Source: Toxonevra muliebris
Taxonomy: Eukaryota > Arthropoda > Insecta > Diptera > Pallopteridae
DNA: 64,000 nt
Assembly: GCA_963691655.1 (NCBI GenBank)
Contig: CAVNUY010000029.1
Span: 17,490-81,489 of the forward strand
Direction of reading: 5' to 3'
In this document: in pieces, positions 1 to 13,255 of the stretch
Layout of the letters: each line of letters begins with the position of its first letter
Numbering within the stretch: the first letter of the stretch is position 1
The notes under the pieces: model-generated
Databases searched by the model: none
Seen by the model: only the letters and a program-made list of their open reading frames with translations
Told to the model about the DNA's origin: nothing
Translations under genes and position numbers: made by a program

Positions 1-3000
1 TCTATAGGGGAGAAGACGTTTTATACTGTCGGAGGCACCTTTTCTATAGGGGAGAAGACGTTTTATACTGTCGGAGACACCTTTTCTATAGGGGAGAAGA
101 CGATTTATACTGTCGGAGACACCTTTTCTATAGGGGAGAAGACGTTTTATACTGTCGGAGACACCTTTTCTATAGGGGAGAAGACGTTTTATACTGTCGG
201 AGACACCTTTTCTATAGGGGAGAAGACGATTTATACTGTCGGAGACACCTTTTCTATAGGGGAGAAGACGATTTATACTGTCGCAGACACCTTTTATATA
301 GGGGAGAAGACGTTTTATACTGTCGGAGACACCTTTTCTATAGGGGAGAAGACGTTTTATACTGTCGGAGGCACCTTTTCTATAGGGGAGAAGACGTTTT
401 ATACTGTCGGAGACACCTTTTCTATAGGGGAGAAGACGATTTATACTGTCGGAGACACCTTTTCTATAGGGGAGAAGACGATTTATACTGTCGCAGACAC
501 CTTTTATATAGGGGAGAAGACGTTTTATACTGTCGGAGACACCTTTTCTATAGGGGAGAAGACGTTTTATACTGTCGCAGACACCTTTTCTATAGGGGAG
601 AAGACGATTTATACTGTCGGAGACACCTTTTCTATAGGAGAGAAGACGTTTTATACTGTCGCAGACACCTTTTCTATAGGGGAGAAGACGATTTATACTG
701 TCGGAGACACCTTTTCTATAGGGGAGAAGACGTTTTATACTGTCGGAGACACCTTTTCTATAGGGGAGAAGACGTTTTATACTGTCGGAGACACCTTTTC
801 TATAGGAGAGAAGACGTTTTATACTGTCGGAGACACCTTTTCTATAGGGGAGAAGACGTTTTATACTGTCGGAGACACCTTTTCTATAGGGGAGAAGACG
901 TTTTATACTGTCGGAGACACCTTTTCTATAGGGGAGAAGACGATTTATACTGTCGCAGACACCTTTTCTATAGGGGAGAAGACGATTTATACTGTCGGAG
1001 ACACCTTTTCTATAGGGGAGAAGACGATTTATACTGTCGCAGACACCTTTTCTATAGGGGAGACGACGATTTATACTGTCGCAGACACCTTTTCTATAGG
1101 GGAGAAGACGTTTTATACTGTCGGAGACACCTTTTCTATAGGGGAGAAGACGTTTTATACTGTCGGAGACACCTTTTCTATAGGGGAGAAGACGTTTTAT
1201 ACTGTCGGAGACACCTTTTCTATAGGGGAGAAGACGTTTTATACTGTCGGAGACACCTTTTCTATAGGTGAGAAGACGTTTTATACTGTCGGAGACACCT
1301 TTTCTATAGGGGAGAAGACGATTTATACTGTCGCAGACACCTTTTCTATAGGGGAGAAGACGATTTATACTGTCGCAGACACCTTTTCTATAGGGGAGAA
1401 GACGTTTTATACTGTCGGAGACACCTTTTCTATAGGGGAGAAGACGTTTTATACTGTCGGAGACACCTTTTCTATAGGGGAGAAGACGTTTTATACTGTC
1501 GGAGACACCTTTTCTATAGGAGAGAAGACGTTTTATACTGTCGGAGACACCTTTTCTATAGGGGAGAAGACGTTTTATACTGTCGGAGACACCTTTTCTA
1601 TAGGAGAGAAGACGTTTTATACTGTCGGAGACACCTTTTCTATAGGAGAGAAGACGTTTTATACTGTCGGAGACACCTTTTCTATAGGAGAGAAGACGTT
1701 TTATACTGTCGGAGACACCTTTTCTATAGGAGAGAAGACGTTTTATACTGTCGGAGACACCTTTTCTATAGTGGAGAAGACGATTTATACTGTCGGAGAC
1801 ACCTTTTCTATAGGGGAGAAGACGATTTCTTTTCTATAGGGGAGAAGACGTTTTATACTGTCGCAGACACCTTTTCTATAGGGGAGAAGACGTTTTATAC
1901 TGTCGGAGACACCTTTTCTATAGGAGAGAAGACGTTTTATACTGTCGGAGACACCTTTTCTATAGGAGAGAAGACGTTTTATACTGTCGGAGACACCTTT
2001 TCTATAGGAGAGAAGACGTTTTATACTGTCGGAGACACCTTTTCTATAGGAGAGAAGACGTTTTATACTGTCGGAGACACCTTTTCTATAGGAGAGAAGA
2101 CGTTTTATACTGTCGGAGACACCTTTTCTATAGGAGAGAAGACGTTTTATACTGTCGGAGACACCTTTTCTATAGGAGAGAAGAAGTTTTATACTGTCGG
2201 AGACACCTTTTCTATAGGGGAGAAGACGATTTATACTGTCGGAGACACATTTTCTATAGGGGAGAAGACGATTTATACTGTCGGAGACACATTTTCTATA
2301 GGGGAGAAGACGTTTTATACTGTCGGAGACACCTTTTCTATAGGGGAGAAGACGTTTTATACTGTCGGAGACACCTTTTCTATAGGGGAGAAGACGTTTT
2401 ATACTGTCGGAGACACCTTTTCTATAGGGGAGAAGACGATTTATACTGTCGCAGACACCTTTTCTATAGGGGAGAAGACGATTTATACTGTCGCAGACAC
2501 CTTTTCTATAGGGGAGAAGACGATTTATACTGTCGCAGACACCTTTTCTATAGGAGAGAAGACGTTTTATACTGTCGCAGACACCTTTTCTATAGGGGAG
2601 AAAACGTTTTATACTGTCGCAGACACCTTTTCTATAGGGGAGACGACGATTTATACTGTCGCAGACACCTTTTCTATAGGGGAGAAGACGTTTTATACTG
2701 TCGGAGACACCTTTTCTATAGGGGAGAAGACGTTTTATACTGTCGGAGACACCTTTTCTATAGGTGAGAAGACGTTTTATACTGTCGGAGACACCTTTTC
2801 TATAGGTGAGAAGACGTTTTATACTGTCGGAGACACCTTTTCTATAGGGGAGAAGACGATTTATACTGTCGCAGACACCTTTTCTATAGGGGAGAAGACG
2901 TTTTATACTGTCGGAGACACCTTTTCTATAGGGGAGAAGACGTTTTATACTGTCGGAGACACCTTTTCTATAGGGGAGAAGACGTTTTATACTGTCGGAG

Positions 3001-3681
3001 ACACCTTTTCTATAGGAGAGAAGACGTTTTATACTGTCGGAGACACCTTTTCTATAGGAGAGAAGACGTTTTATACTGTCGGAGACACCTTTTCTATAGG
3101 AGAGAAGACGTTTTATACTGTCGGAGACACCTTTTCTATAGTGGAGAAGACGATTTATACTGTCGGAGACACCTTTTCTATAGGAGAGAAGACGTTTTAT
3201 ACTGTCGGAGACACCTTTTCTATAGGGGAGAAGACGTTTTATACTGTCGGAGACACCTTTTCTATAGGGGAGAAGACGTTTTATACTGTCGGAGACACCT
3301 TTTCTATAGGGGAGAAGACGTTTTATACTGTCGGAGACACCTTTTCTATAGGGGAGAAGACGTTTTATACTGTCGGAGACACCTTTTCTATAGGGGAGAA
3401 GACGTTTTATACTGTCGGAGACACCTTTTCTATAGGGGAGAAGACGTTTTATACTGTCGGAGACACCTTTTCTATAGGGGAGAAGACGTTTTATACTGTC
3501 GGAGACACCTTTTCTATAGGGGAGAAGACGATTTATACTGTCGAACACACCTTTTCTATAGGGGAGAAGACGTTTTATACTGTCGGACACACCTTTTCTA
3601 TAGGGGAGAAGACGTTTTATACTGTCGGAGACACCTTTTCTATAGGGGAGAAGACGATTTATACTGTCGGAGACACCTTTT
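1..3681 (+). repeat. Array domain A: uniform 42-bp units
   Basis: No CTATGGGG (41-bp) units occur here. The mixture is G9>A (TATAGGAGAG), T19>A (GATTTAT), G32>C (TCGCAG) and some G9>T (TATAGGTGAG). Tags shared within the domain show local duplication: A35>G (GGAGGCACC) at 31 and 367, C2>A (TTTTATATAGG) near 291 and 501, AGACGACG at 1,061 and 2,641, and G8>T (TATAGTGGAG) near 1,771 and 3,141. The only length irregularity is the 26-bp unit at 1,807-1,832. No gene is seen. Confidence 0.85.
1807..1832 (+). repeat. 26-bp truncated monomer (16-bp internal deletion)
   Basis: The unit runs TCTATAGGGG, AGAAGACG, ATTT and then directly CTT before the next TCTATA. Sixteen bases, from ATACTG through GACAC, are missing. 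The deletion is not a multiple of three, so it breaks the long reverse-strand open frame through this part of the array. It appears only once in the window, unlike most other indels, so it was not spread by later block duplication. Confidence 0.9.
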
Positions 3682-4433
3682 CTATGGGGAGAAGACGTTT
3701 TATACTGTCGGAGACACCTTTTCTATAGGGGAGAAGACGATTTATACTGTCGGACACACCTTTTCTATAGGGGAGAAGAAGTTTTATACTGTCGGAGACA
3801 CCTTTTCTATAGGGGAGAAGACGTTTTATACTGTCGGAGACACCTTTTCTATAGGAGAGAAGACGTTTTATACTGTCGCAGACACCTTTTCTATAGGGGA
3901 GAAGACGATTTATACTGTCGGAGACACCTTTTCTATAGGGGAGAAGACGTTTTATACTGTCGGAGACACCTTTTCTATGGGGAGAAGACGTTTTATACTG
4001 TCGGAGACACCTTTTCTATAGGGGAGAAGACGATTTATACTGTCGGACACACCTTTTCTATAGGGGAGAAGACGTTTTATACTGTCGGAGACACCTTTTC
4101 TATAGGGGAGAAGACGTTTTATACTGTCGCAGACACCTTTTCTATAGGGGAGAAGACGATTTATACTGTCGGAGACACCTTTTCTATAGGGGAGAAGACG
4201 ATTTATACTGTCGGAGACACCTTTTCTATGGGGAGAAGACGTTTTATACTGTCGGAGACACCTTTTCTATAGGGGAGAAGACGATTTATACTGTCGAACA
4301 CACCTTTTCTATAGGGGAGAAGACGTTTTATACTGTCGGACACACCGTTTCTATAGGGGAGAAGACGATTTATACTGTCGCAGACACCTTTTCTATAGGG
4401 GAGAAGACGATTTATACTGTCGGAGACACCTTT

Positions 4434-4483
4434 TCTATAGGGGAGAAGACGTTTTATAGTTTTATACTGTCGGAGACACCTTT
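4434..4483 (+). repeat. 50-bp monomer with 8-bp tandem duplication
   Basis: GTTTTATA is present twice in succession (GTTTTATAGTTTTATACTG), lengthening the unit by 8 bp. The same rare duplication occurs at 16,895-16,943, exactly 12,460 bp downstream, and tags the two copies of a larger duplicated block. Confidence 0.92.
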
Positions 4484-5532
4484 TCTATAGGGGAGAAGAC
4501 GTTTTATACTGTCGCAGACACCTTTTCTATACGGGAGAAGACGATTTATACTGTCGGAGACACCTTTTCTATAGGGGAGAAGACGTTTTATACTGTCGGA
4601 GACACCTTTTCTATAGGAGAGAAGACGTTTTATACTGTCGGAGACACCTTTTCTATAGGAGAGAAGACGTTTTATACTGTCGGAGACACCTTTTCTATAG
4701 GGGAGAAGACGATTTATACTGTCGGAGACACCTTTTCTATAGGAGAGAAGACGTTTTATACTGTCGCAGACACCTTTTCTATAGGGGAGAAGACGATTTA
4801 TACTGTCGGAGACACCTTTTCTATAGGGGAGAAGACGTTTTATACTGTCGGAGACACCTTTTCTATGGGGAGAAGACGTTTTATACTGTCGGAGACACCT
4901 TTTCTATAGGGGAGAAGACGATTTATACTGTCGGACACACCTTTTCTATAGGGGAGAAGACGTTTTATACTGTCGGAGACACCTTTTCTGACACCTTTTC
5001 TATAGGGGAGAAGACGTTTTATACTGTCGGAGACACCTTTTCTATAGGGGAGAAGACGTTTTATACTGTCGGAGACACCTTTTCTATAGGAGAGAAGACG
5101 TTTTATACTGTCGCAGACACCTTTTCTATAGGGGAGAAGACGATTTATACTGTCGGAGACACCTTTTCTATAGGGGAGAAGACGTTTTATACTGTCGGAG
5201 ACACCTTTTCTATAGGGGAGAAGACGATTTATACTGTCGCAGACACCTTTTCTATAGGGGAGAAGACGATTTATACTGTCGGAGACACCTTTTCTATAGG
5301 AGAGAAGACGTTTTATACTGTCGCAGACACCTTTTCTATAGGGGAGAAGACGTTTTATACTGTCGGAGACACCTTTTCTATAGGGGAGAAGACGTTTTAT
5401 ACTGTCGGAGACACCTTTTCTATAGGGGAGAAGACGATTTATACTGTCGCAGACACCTTTTCTATAGGGGAGAAGACGATTTATACTGTCGCAGACACCT
5501 TTTCTATAGGGGAGAAGACGATTTATACTGTC
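4451..5532 (+). repeat. 1.08-kb block, copy 1 (copy 2 at 16,911-17,992)
   Basis: Read at a fixed 12,460-bp offset, the two blocks share the 8-bp GTTTTATA duplication, an ACGGGAG unit near 4,532 and 16,992, the 12-bp duplication at 4,978 and 17,438, and the order of G9>A, T19>A and G32>C units. I noted one mismatch (T/A at 5,352 and 17,812) before they diverge at 5,533. This is part of a longer colinear duplication running to about 12.4 and 24.9 kb. Confidence 0.88.
4978..5001 (+). repeat. 12-bp internal duplication (GACACCTTTTCT x2), 54-bp monomer
   Basis: GACACCTTTTCT occurs twice in a row, adding 12 bp. The same event appears at 8,231, 13,010, 13,232, 17,438, 20,260, 33,342, 35,154 and 37,637, and with one substitution (GTCACC) at 7,841. 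The added length is a multiple of three, so open frames pass through it. This copy pairs with 17,438 at the 12,460-bp offset. Confidence 0.92.
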
Positions 5533-7840
5533 GCAGACACCTTTTCTATAGGGGAGAAGACGTTTTATACTGTCGCAGACACCTTTTCTATAGGGGAGAA
5601 GACGATTTATACTGTCGCAGACACCTTTTCTATAGGGGAGAAGACGATTTATACTGTCGCAGACACCTTTTCTATAGGGGAGAAGACGATTTATACTGTC
5701 GCAGACACCTTTTCTATAGGGGAGAAGACGATTTATACTGTCGCAGACACCTTTTCTATAGGGGAGAAGACGATTTATACTGTCGCAGACACCTTTTCTA
5801 TAGGGGAGAAGACGATTTATACTGTCGCAGACACCTTTTCTATAGGGGAGAAGACGTTTTATACTGTCGGAGACACCTTTTCTATAGGGGAGAAGACGAT
5901 TTATACTGTCGCAGACACCTTTTCTATAGGGGAGAAGACGATTTATACTGTCGCAGACACCTTTTCTATAGGGGAGAAGACGATTTATACTGTCGGAGAC
6001 ACCTTTTCTATAGGAGAGAAGACGTTTTATACTGTCGCAGACACCTTTTCTATAGGGGAGAAGACGATTTATACTGTCGGAGACACCTTTTCTATAGGGG
6101 AGAAGACGATTTATACTGTCGGAGACACCTTTTCTATGGGGAGAAGACGATTTATACTGTCGGAGACACCTTTTCTATAGGGGAGAAGACGATTTATACT
6201 GTCGGACACACCTTTTCTATAGGGGAGAAGACGTTTTATACTGTCGGAGACACCTTTTCTATAGGGGAGAAGACGTTTTATACTGTCGGAGACACCTTTT
6301 CTATAGGGGAGAAGACGATTTATACTGTCGGAGACACCTTTTCTATAGGAGAGAAGACGTTTTATACTGTCGCAGACACCTTTTCTATAGGGGAGAAGAC
6401 GATTTATACTGTCGGAGACACCTTTTCTATAGGGGAGAAGACGATTTATACTGTCGCAGACACCTTTTCTATAGGGGAGAAGACGATTTATACTGTCGCA
6501 GACACCTTTTCTATAGGGGAGAAGACGATTTATACTGTCGGAGACACCTTTTCTATAGGAGAGAAGACGTTTTATACTGTCGCAGACACCTTTTCTATAG
6601 GGGAGAAGACGATTTATACTGTCGGAGACACCTTTTCTATAGGGGAGAAGACGATTTATACTGTCGGAGACACCTTTTCTATGGGGAGAAGACGTTTTAT
6701 ACTGTCGGAGACACCTTTTCTATAGGGGAGAAGACGATTTATACTGTCGGACACACCTTTTCTATAGGGGAGAAGACGATTTATACTGTCGGAGACACCT
6801 TTTCTATAGGGGAGAAGACGTTTTATACTGTCGGAGACACCTTTTCTATGGGGAGAAGACGTTTTATACTGTCGCAGACACCTTTTCTATAGGGGAGAAG
6901 ACGATTTATACTGTCGGAGACACCTTTTCTATAGGAGAGAAGACGTTTTATACTGTCGCAGACACCTTTTCTATAGGGGAGAAGACGATTTATACTGTCG
7001 GAGACACCTTTTCTATAGGGGAGAAGACGATTTATACTGTCGGAGACACCTTTTCTATGGGGAGAAGACGTTTTATACTGTCGGAGACACCTTTTCTATA
7101 GGGGAGAAGACGATTTATACTGTCGAACACACCTTTTCTATAGGGGAGAAGACGTTTTATACTGTCGGAGACACCTTTTCTATAGGGGAGAAGACGATTT
7201 ATACTGTCGCAGACACCTTTTCTATAGGGGAGAAGACGATTTATACTGTCGGAGACACCTTTTCTATGGGGAGAAGACGTTTTATACTGTCGGAGACACC
7301 TTTTCTATAGGGGAGAAGACGATTTATACTGTCGGACACACCTTTTCTATAGGGGAGAAGAAGTTTTATACTGTCGGAGACACCTTTTCTATAGGGGAGA
7401 AGACGTTTTATACTGTCGGAGACACCTTTTCTATAGGGGAGAAGACGTTTTATACTGTCGGAGACACCTTTTCTATAGGGGAGAAGACGTTTTATACTGT
7501 CGGAGACACCTTTTCTATAGGGGAGAAGACGTTTTATACTGTCGGAGACACCTTTTCTATAGGAGAGAAGACGTTTTATACTGTCGGAGACACCTTTTCT
7601 ATAGGAGAGAAGACGTTTTATACTGTCGGAGACACCTTTTCTATAGGGGAGAAGACGATTTATACTGTCGGAGACACCTTTTCTATAGGAGAGAAGACGT
7701 TTTATACTGTCGGAGACACCTTTTCTATAGGGGAGAAGACGTTTTATACTGTCGGAGACACCTTTTCTATAGGGGAGAAGACGATTTATACTGTCGGACA
7801 CACCTTTTCTATAGGGGAGAAGACGTTTTATACTGTCGGA

Positions 7841-7864
7841 GACACCTTTTCTGTCACCTTTTCT
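7841..7864 (+). repeat. 12-bp internal duplication, variant GTCACC
   Basis: TTTTCT is followed by GTCACCTTTTCT before TATAGG resumes. It is the same 12-bp duplication as elsewhere with A>T in the second copy. It starts the 390-bp higher-order unit and corresponds to the GACACC version at 20,260. Confidence 0.88.
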
Positions 7865-8630
7865 ATAGGGGAGAAGACGTTTTATACTGTCGGAGACACC
7901 TTTTCTATAGGGGAGAAGACGTTTTATACTGTCGGAGACACCTTTTCTATAGGGGAGAAGACGATTTATACTGTCGGAGACACCTTTTCTATAGGGGAGA
8001 AGACGTTTTATACTGTCGGAGACACCTTTTCTATAGGGGAGAAGACGATTTATACTGTCGGAGACACCTTTTCTATAGGGGAGAAGACGTTTTATACTGT
8101 CGGAGACACCTTTTCTATAGGTGAGAAGACGTTTTATACTGTCGGAGACACCTTTTCTATAGGGGAGAAGACGTTTTATACTGTCGGAGACACCTTTTCT
8201 ATAGGGGAGAAGACGTTTTATACTGTCGGAGACACCTTTTCTGACACCTTTTCTATAGGGGAGAAGACGTTTTATACTGTCGGAGACACCTTTTCTAGAG
8301 GGGAGAAGACGTTTTATACTGTCGGAGACACCTTTTCTATAGGGGAGAAGACGATTTATACTGTCGGAGACACCTTTTCTATAGGGGAGAAGACGTTTTA
8401 TACTGTCGGAGACACCTTTTCTATAGGGGAGAAGACGATTTATACTGTCGGAGACACCTTTTCTATAGGGGAGAAGACGTTTTATACTGTCGGAGACACC
8501 TTTTCTATAGGTGAGAAGACGTTTTATACTGTCGGAGACACCTTTTCTATAGGGGAGAAGACGTTTTATACTGTCGGAGACACCTTTTCTATAGGGGAGA
8601 AGACGTTTTATACTGTCGGAGACACCTTTT
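7851..8630 (+). repeat. Tandem 390-bp higher-order unit, two copies
   Basis: The copies are 7,851-8,240 and 8,241-8,630. Each is nine 42-bp units plus the 12-bp duplication. The order of GTTTTAT, GATTTAT and GGTGAG units is the same in both. The visible differences are GTCACC versus GACACC at the start and CTATAG versus CTAGAG at about 8,297. Confidence 0.88.
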
Positions 8631-9649
8631 CAATAGGGGAGAAGACGATTTATACTGTCGCAGACACCTTTTCTATAGGGGAGAAGACGTTTTATGCTGT
8701 CGCAGACACCTTTTCTATAGGGGAGAAGACGATTTATACTGTCGCAGACACCTTTTCTATAGGGGAGAAGACGATTTATACTGTCGGAGACACCTTTTCT
8801 ATAGGAGAGAAGACGTTTTATACTGTCGCAGACACCTTTTCTATGGGGGAGAAGACGATTTATACTGTCGGAGACACCTTTTCTATAGGGGAGAAGACGT
8901 TTTATACTGTCGGAGACACCTTTTCTATGGGGAGAAGACGTTTTATACTGTCGGAGACACCTTTTCTATAGGGGAGAAGACGATTTATACTGTCGGACAC
9001 ACCTTTTCTATAGGGGAGAAGACGTTTTATACTGTCGGAGACACCTTTTCTATAGGGGAGAAGACGATTTATACTGTCGCAGACACCTTTTCTATAGGGG
9101 AGAAGACGATTTATACTGTCGCAGACACCTTTTCTATAGGAGAGAAGACGTTTTATACTGTCGCAGACACCTTTTCTATGGGGGAGAAGACGATTTATAC
9201 TGTCGGAGACACCTTTTCTATAGGGGAGAAGACGTTTTATACTGTCGGAGACACCTTTTCTATGGGGAGAAGACGTTTTATACTGTCGGAGACACCTTTT
9301 CTATGGGGAGAAGACGTTTTATACTGTCGCAGACACCTTTTCTATAGGGGAGAAGACGATTTATACTGTCGCAGACACCTTTTCTATAGGGGAGAAGACG
9401 ATTTATACTGTCGGAGACACCTTTTCTATGGGGAGAAGACGTTTTATACTGTCGGAGACACCTTTTCTATAGGGGAGAAGACGATTTATACTGTCGGAGA
9501 CACCTTTTCTATAGGGGAGAAGACGATTTATACTGTCGGAGACACCTTTTCTATAGGAGAGAAGACGTTTTATACTGTCGCAGACACCTTTTCTATAGGG
9601 GAGAAGACGATTTATACTGTCGGAGACACCTTTTCTATAGGGGAGAAGA

Positions 9650-11017
9650 CGATTTATACTGTCGGAGACACCTTTTCTATGGGGAGAAGACGTTTTATAC
9701 TGTCGCAGACACCTTTTCTATAGGGGAGAAGACGATTTATACTGTCGGAGACACCTTTTCTATAGGTGAGAAGACGTTTTATACTGTCGGAGACACCTTT
9801 TCTATAGGGGAGAAGACGTTTTATACTGTCGGAGACACCTTTTCTATAGGAGAGAAGACGTTTTATGCTGTCGCAGACACCTTTTCTATAGGGGAGAAGA
9901 CGATTTATACTGTCGCAGACACCTTTTCTATAGGGGAGAAGACGATTTATACTGTCGGAGACACCTTTTCTATAGGGGAGAAGACGTTTTATACTGTCGG
10001 AGACACCTTTTCTATGGGGAGAAGACGTTTTATACTGTCGGAGACACCTTTTCTATGGGGAGAAGACGTTTTATACTGTCGGAGACACCTTTTCTATGGG
10101 GAGAAGACGTTTTATACTGTCGCAGACACCTTTTCTATAGGGGAGAAGACGATTTATACTGTCGGAGACACCTTTTCTATAGGGGAGAAGACGTTTTATA
10201 CTGTCGGAGACACCTTTTCTATAGGAGAGAAGACGTTTTATACTGTCGCAGACACCTTTTCTATAGGGGAGAAGACGATTTATACTGTCGGAGACACCTT
10301 TTCTATAGGGGAGAAGACGATTTATACTGTCGCAGACACCTTTTCTATAGGGGAGAAGACGATTTATACTGTCGGAGACACCTTTTCTATGGGGAGAAGA
10401 CGTTTTATACTGTCGCAGACACCTTTTCTATAGGGGAGAAGACGATTTATACTGTCGGAGACACCTTTTCTATAGGTGAGAAGACGTTTTATACTGTCGG
10501 AGACACCTTTTCTATAGGGGAGAAGACGTTTTATACTGTCGGAGACACCTTTTCTATAGGAGAGAAGACGTTTTATGCTGTCGCAGACACCTTTTCTATA
10601 GGGGAGAAGACGATTTATACTGTCGCAGACACCTTTTCTATAGGGGAGAAGACGATTTATACTGTCGGAGACACCTTTTCTATAGGGGAGAAGACGTTTT
10701 ATACTGTCGGAGACACCTTTTCTATGGGGAGAAGACGTTTTATACTGTCGGAGACACCTTTTCTATGGGGAGAAGACGTTTTATACTGTCGGAGACACCT
10801 TTTCTATGGGGAGAAGACGTTTTATACTGTCGCAGACACCTTTTCTATAGGGGAGAAGACGATTTATACTGTCGGAGACACCTTTTCTATAGGGGAGAAG
10901 ACGTTTTATACTGTCGGAGACACCTTTTCTATAGGAGAGAAGACGTTTTATACTGTCGCAGACACCTTTTCTATAGGGGAGAAGACGATTTATACTGTCG
11001 GAGACACCTTTTCTATG
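9650..11017 (+). repeat. Tandem ~710-bp higher-order unit, two copies
   Basis: From about 9,650 to 10,307 and from about 10,360 to 11,017 the sequence matches at a 710-bp offset. Shared tags are the GGTGAG unit, the TATGCTGTC unit (9,866 and 10,576) and three consecutive CTATGGGG units. 710 bp is 17 monomers, four of them 41 bp long. Copy 2 then lacks two monomers before its next CTATGGGG. A third partial start, with its own GGTGAG unit, follows at about 11,101. Confidence 0.85.
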
Positions 11018-11181
11018 GGGAGAAGACGTTTTATACTGTCGCAGACACCTTTTCTATAGGGGAGAAGACGATTTATACTGTCGGAGACACCTTTTCTATA
11101 GGTGAGAAGACGTTTTATACTGTCGGAGACACCTTTTCTATAGGGGAGAAGACGTTTTATACTGTCGGAGACACCTTTTCT

Positions 11182-12390
11182 ATGGGGAGAAGACGTTTTA
11201 TACTGTCGGAGACACCTTTTCTATGGGGAGAAGACGTTTTATACTGTCGGAGACACCTTTTCTATAGGGGAGAAGACGATTTATACTGTCGGACACACCT
11301 TTTCTATAGGGGAGAAGACGTTTTATACTGTCGGAGACACCTTTTCTATAGGGGAGAAGACGATTTATACTGTCGCAGACACCTTTTCTATGGGGAGAAG
11401 ACGTTTTATACTGTCGGAGACACCTTTTCTATAGGGGAGAAGACGATTTATACTGTCGGACACACCTTTTCTATAGAGGAGAAGACGTTTTATACTGTCG
11501 GAGACACCTTTTCTATAGGGGAGAAGACGATTTATACTGTCGCAGACACCTTTTCTATAGGAGAGAAGACGTTTTATACTGTCGCAGACACCTTTTCTAT
11601 AGGGGAGAAGACGTTTTATACTGTCGGAGACACCTTTTCTATAGGGGAGAAGACGTTTTATACTGTCGCAGACACCTTTTCTATGGGGGAGAAGACGATT
11701 TATACTGTCGGAGACACCTTTTCTATAGGAGAGAAGACGTTTTATGCTGTCGCAGACACCTTTTCTATAGGGGAGAAGACGATTTATACTGTCGCAGACA
11801 CCTTTTCTATAGGGGAGAAGACGATTTATACTGTCGGAGACACCTTTTCTATAGGGGAGAAGACGTTTTATACTGTCGGAGACACCTTTTCTATGGGGAG
11901 AAGACGTTTTATACTGTCGGAGACACCTTTTCTATGGGGAGAAGACGTTTTATACTGTCGGAGACACCTTTTCTATAGGGGAGAAGACGATTTATACTGT
12001 CGGACACACCTTTTCTATAGGGGAGAAGACGTTTTATACTGTCGGAGACACCTTTTCTATAGGGGAGAAGACGATTTATACTGTCGCAGACACCTTTTCT
12101 ATGGGGAGAAGACGTTTTATACTGTCGGAGACACCTTTTCTATAGGGGAGAAGACGATTTATACTGTCGGACACACCTTTTCTATAGGGGAGAAGACGTT
12201 TTATACTGTCGGAGACACCTTTTCTATAGGGGAGAAGACGATTTATACTGTCGCAGACACCTTTTCTATAGGGGAGAAGACGATTTATACTGTCGCAGAC
12301 ACCTTTTCTATAGGGGAGAAGACGATTTATACTGTCGGAGACACCTTTTCTATAGGAGAGAAGACGTTTTATACTGTCGCAGACACCTTT
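11182..12390 (+). repeat. Double CTATGGGG cassette block, copy 1 of 3
   Basis: Two successive cassettes (starting 11,182 and 11,893) have the same order of variants as the cassettes at 23,507/24,428 and 27,484/28,153. The 27.5-kb copy lacks one monomer inside the first cassette; the 23.5-kb copy has five extra there. One private change is GAGGAG at about 11,473. These shared orders tie the block into the duplications at about 12.3 and 16.3 kb distance. Confidence 0.82.
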
Positions 12391-13009
12391 TCTATAGGGG
12401 AGAAGACGATTTATACTGTCGGAGACACCTTTTCTATGGGGAGAAGACGTTTTATACTGTCGCAGACACCTTTTCTATAGGGGAGAAGACGATTTATACT
12501 GTCGGAGACACCTTTTCTATAGGTGAGAAGACGTTTTATACTGTCGGAGACACCTTTTCTATAGGGGAGAAGACGTTTTATACTGTCGGAGACACCTTTT
12601 CTATAGGGGAGAAGACGTTTTATACTGTCGGAGACACCTTTTCAATAGGGGAGAAGACGATTTATACTGTCGGAGACACCTTTTCTATAGGGGAGAAGAC
12701 GTTTTATACTGTCGGAGACACCTTTTCTATAGGGGAGAAGACGATTTATACTGTCGGAGACACCTTTTCTATAGGAGAGAAGACGTTTTATACTGTCGCA
12801 GACACCTTTTCTATAGGGGAGAAGACGATTTATACTGTCGGAGACACCTTTTCTATAGGGGAGAAGACGTTTTATACTGTCGGAGACACCTTTTCTATGG
12901 GGAGAAGACGTTTTATACTGTCGGAGACACCTTTTCTATAGGGGAGAAGACGATTTATACTGTCGGACACACCTTTTCTATAGGGGAGAAGACGTTTTAT
13001 ACTGTCGGA

Positions 13010-13255
13010 GACACCTTTTCTGACACCTTTTCTATAGGGGAGAAGACGTTTTATACTGTCGGAGACACCTTTTCTATAGGGGAGAAGACGTTTTATACTG
13101 TCGGAGACACCTTTTCTATAGGGGAGAAGACGATTTATACTGTCGCAGACACCTTTTCTATAGGGGAGAAGACGATTTATACTGTCGCAGACACCTTTTC
13201 TATAGGGGAGAAGACGATTTATACTGTCGGACACACCTTTTCTGACACCTTTTCT
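13010..13255 (+). repeat. Pair of 12-bp duplications flanking a TCGCAG/GATTTAT cassette
   Basis: GACACCTTTTCT is doubled at 13,010-13,033 and again at 13,232-13,255. The second lies just after a GATTTAT unit with CGGACACACC. That combination recurs at 33,342, 35,154 and 37,637, identifying the same cassette in four places, three of them crowded in 33-38 kb. Confidence 0.86.

Noticed and set aside
1785..3590. Reverse-strand 601-codon open frame and similar ones at 7,241, 19,702 and 28,923
   Set aside because: All translate the reverse of the same monomer (SDSIKRLLPYRKGV) and begin and end at irregular units or single-base changes; nothing marks them as genes.
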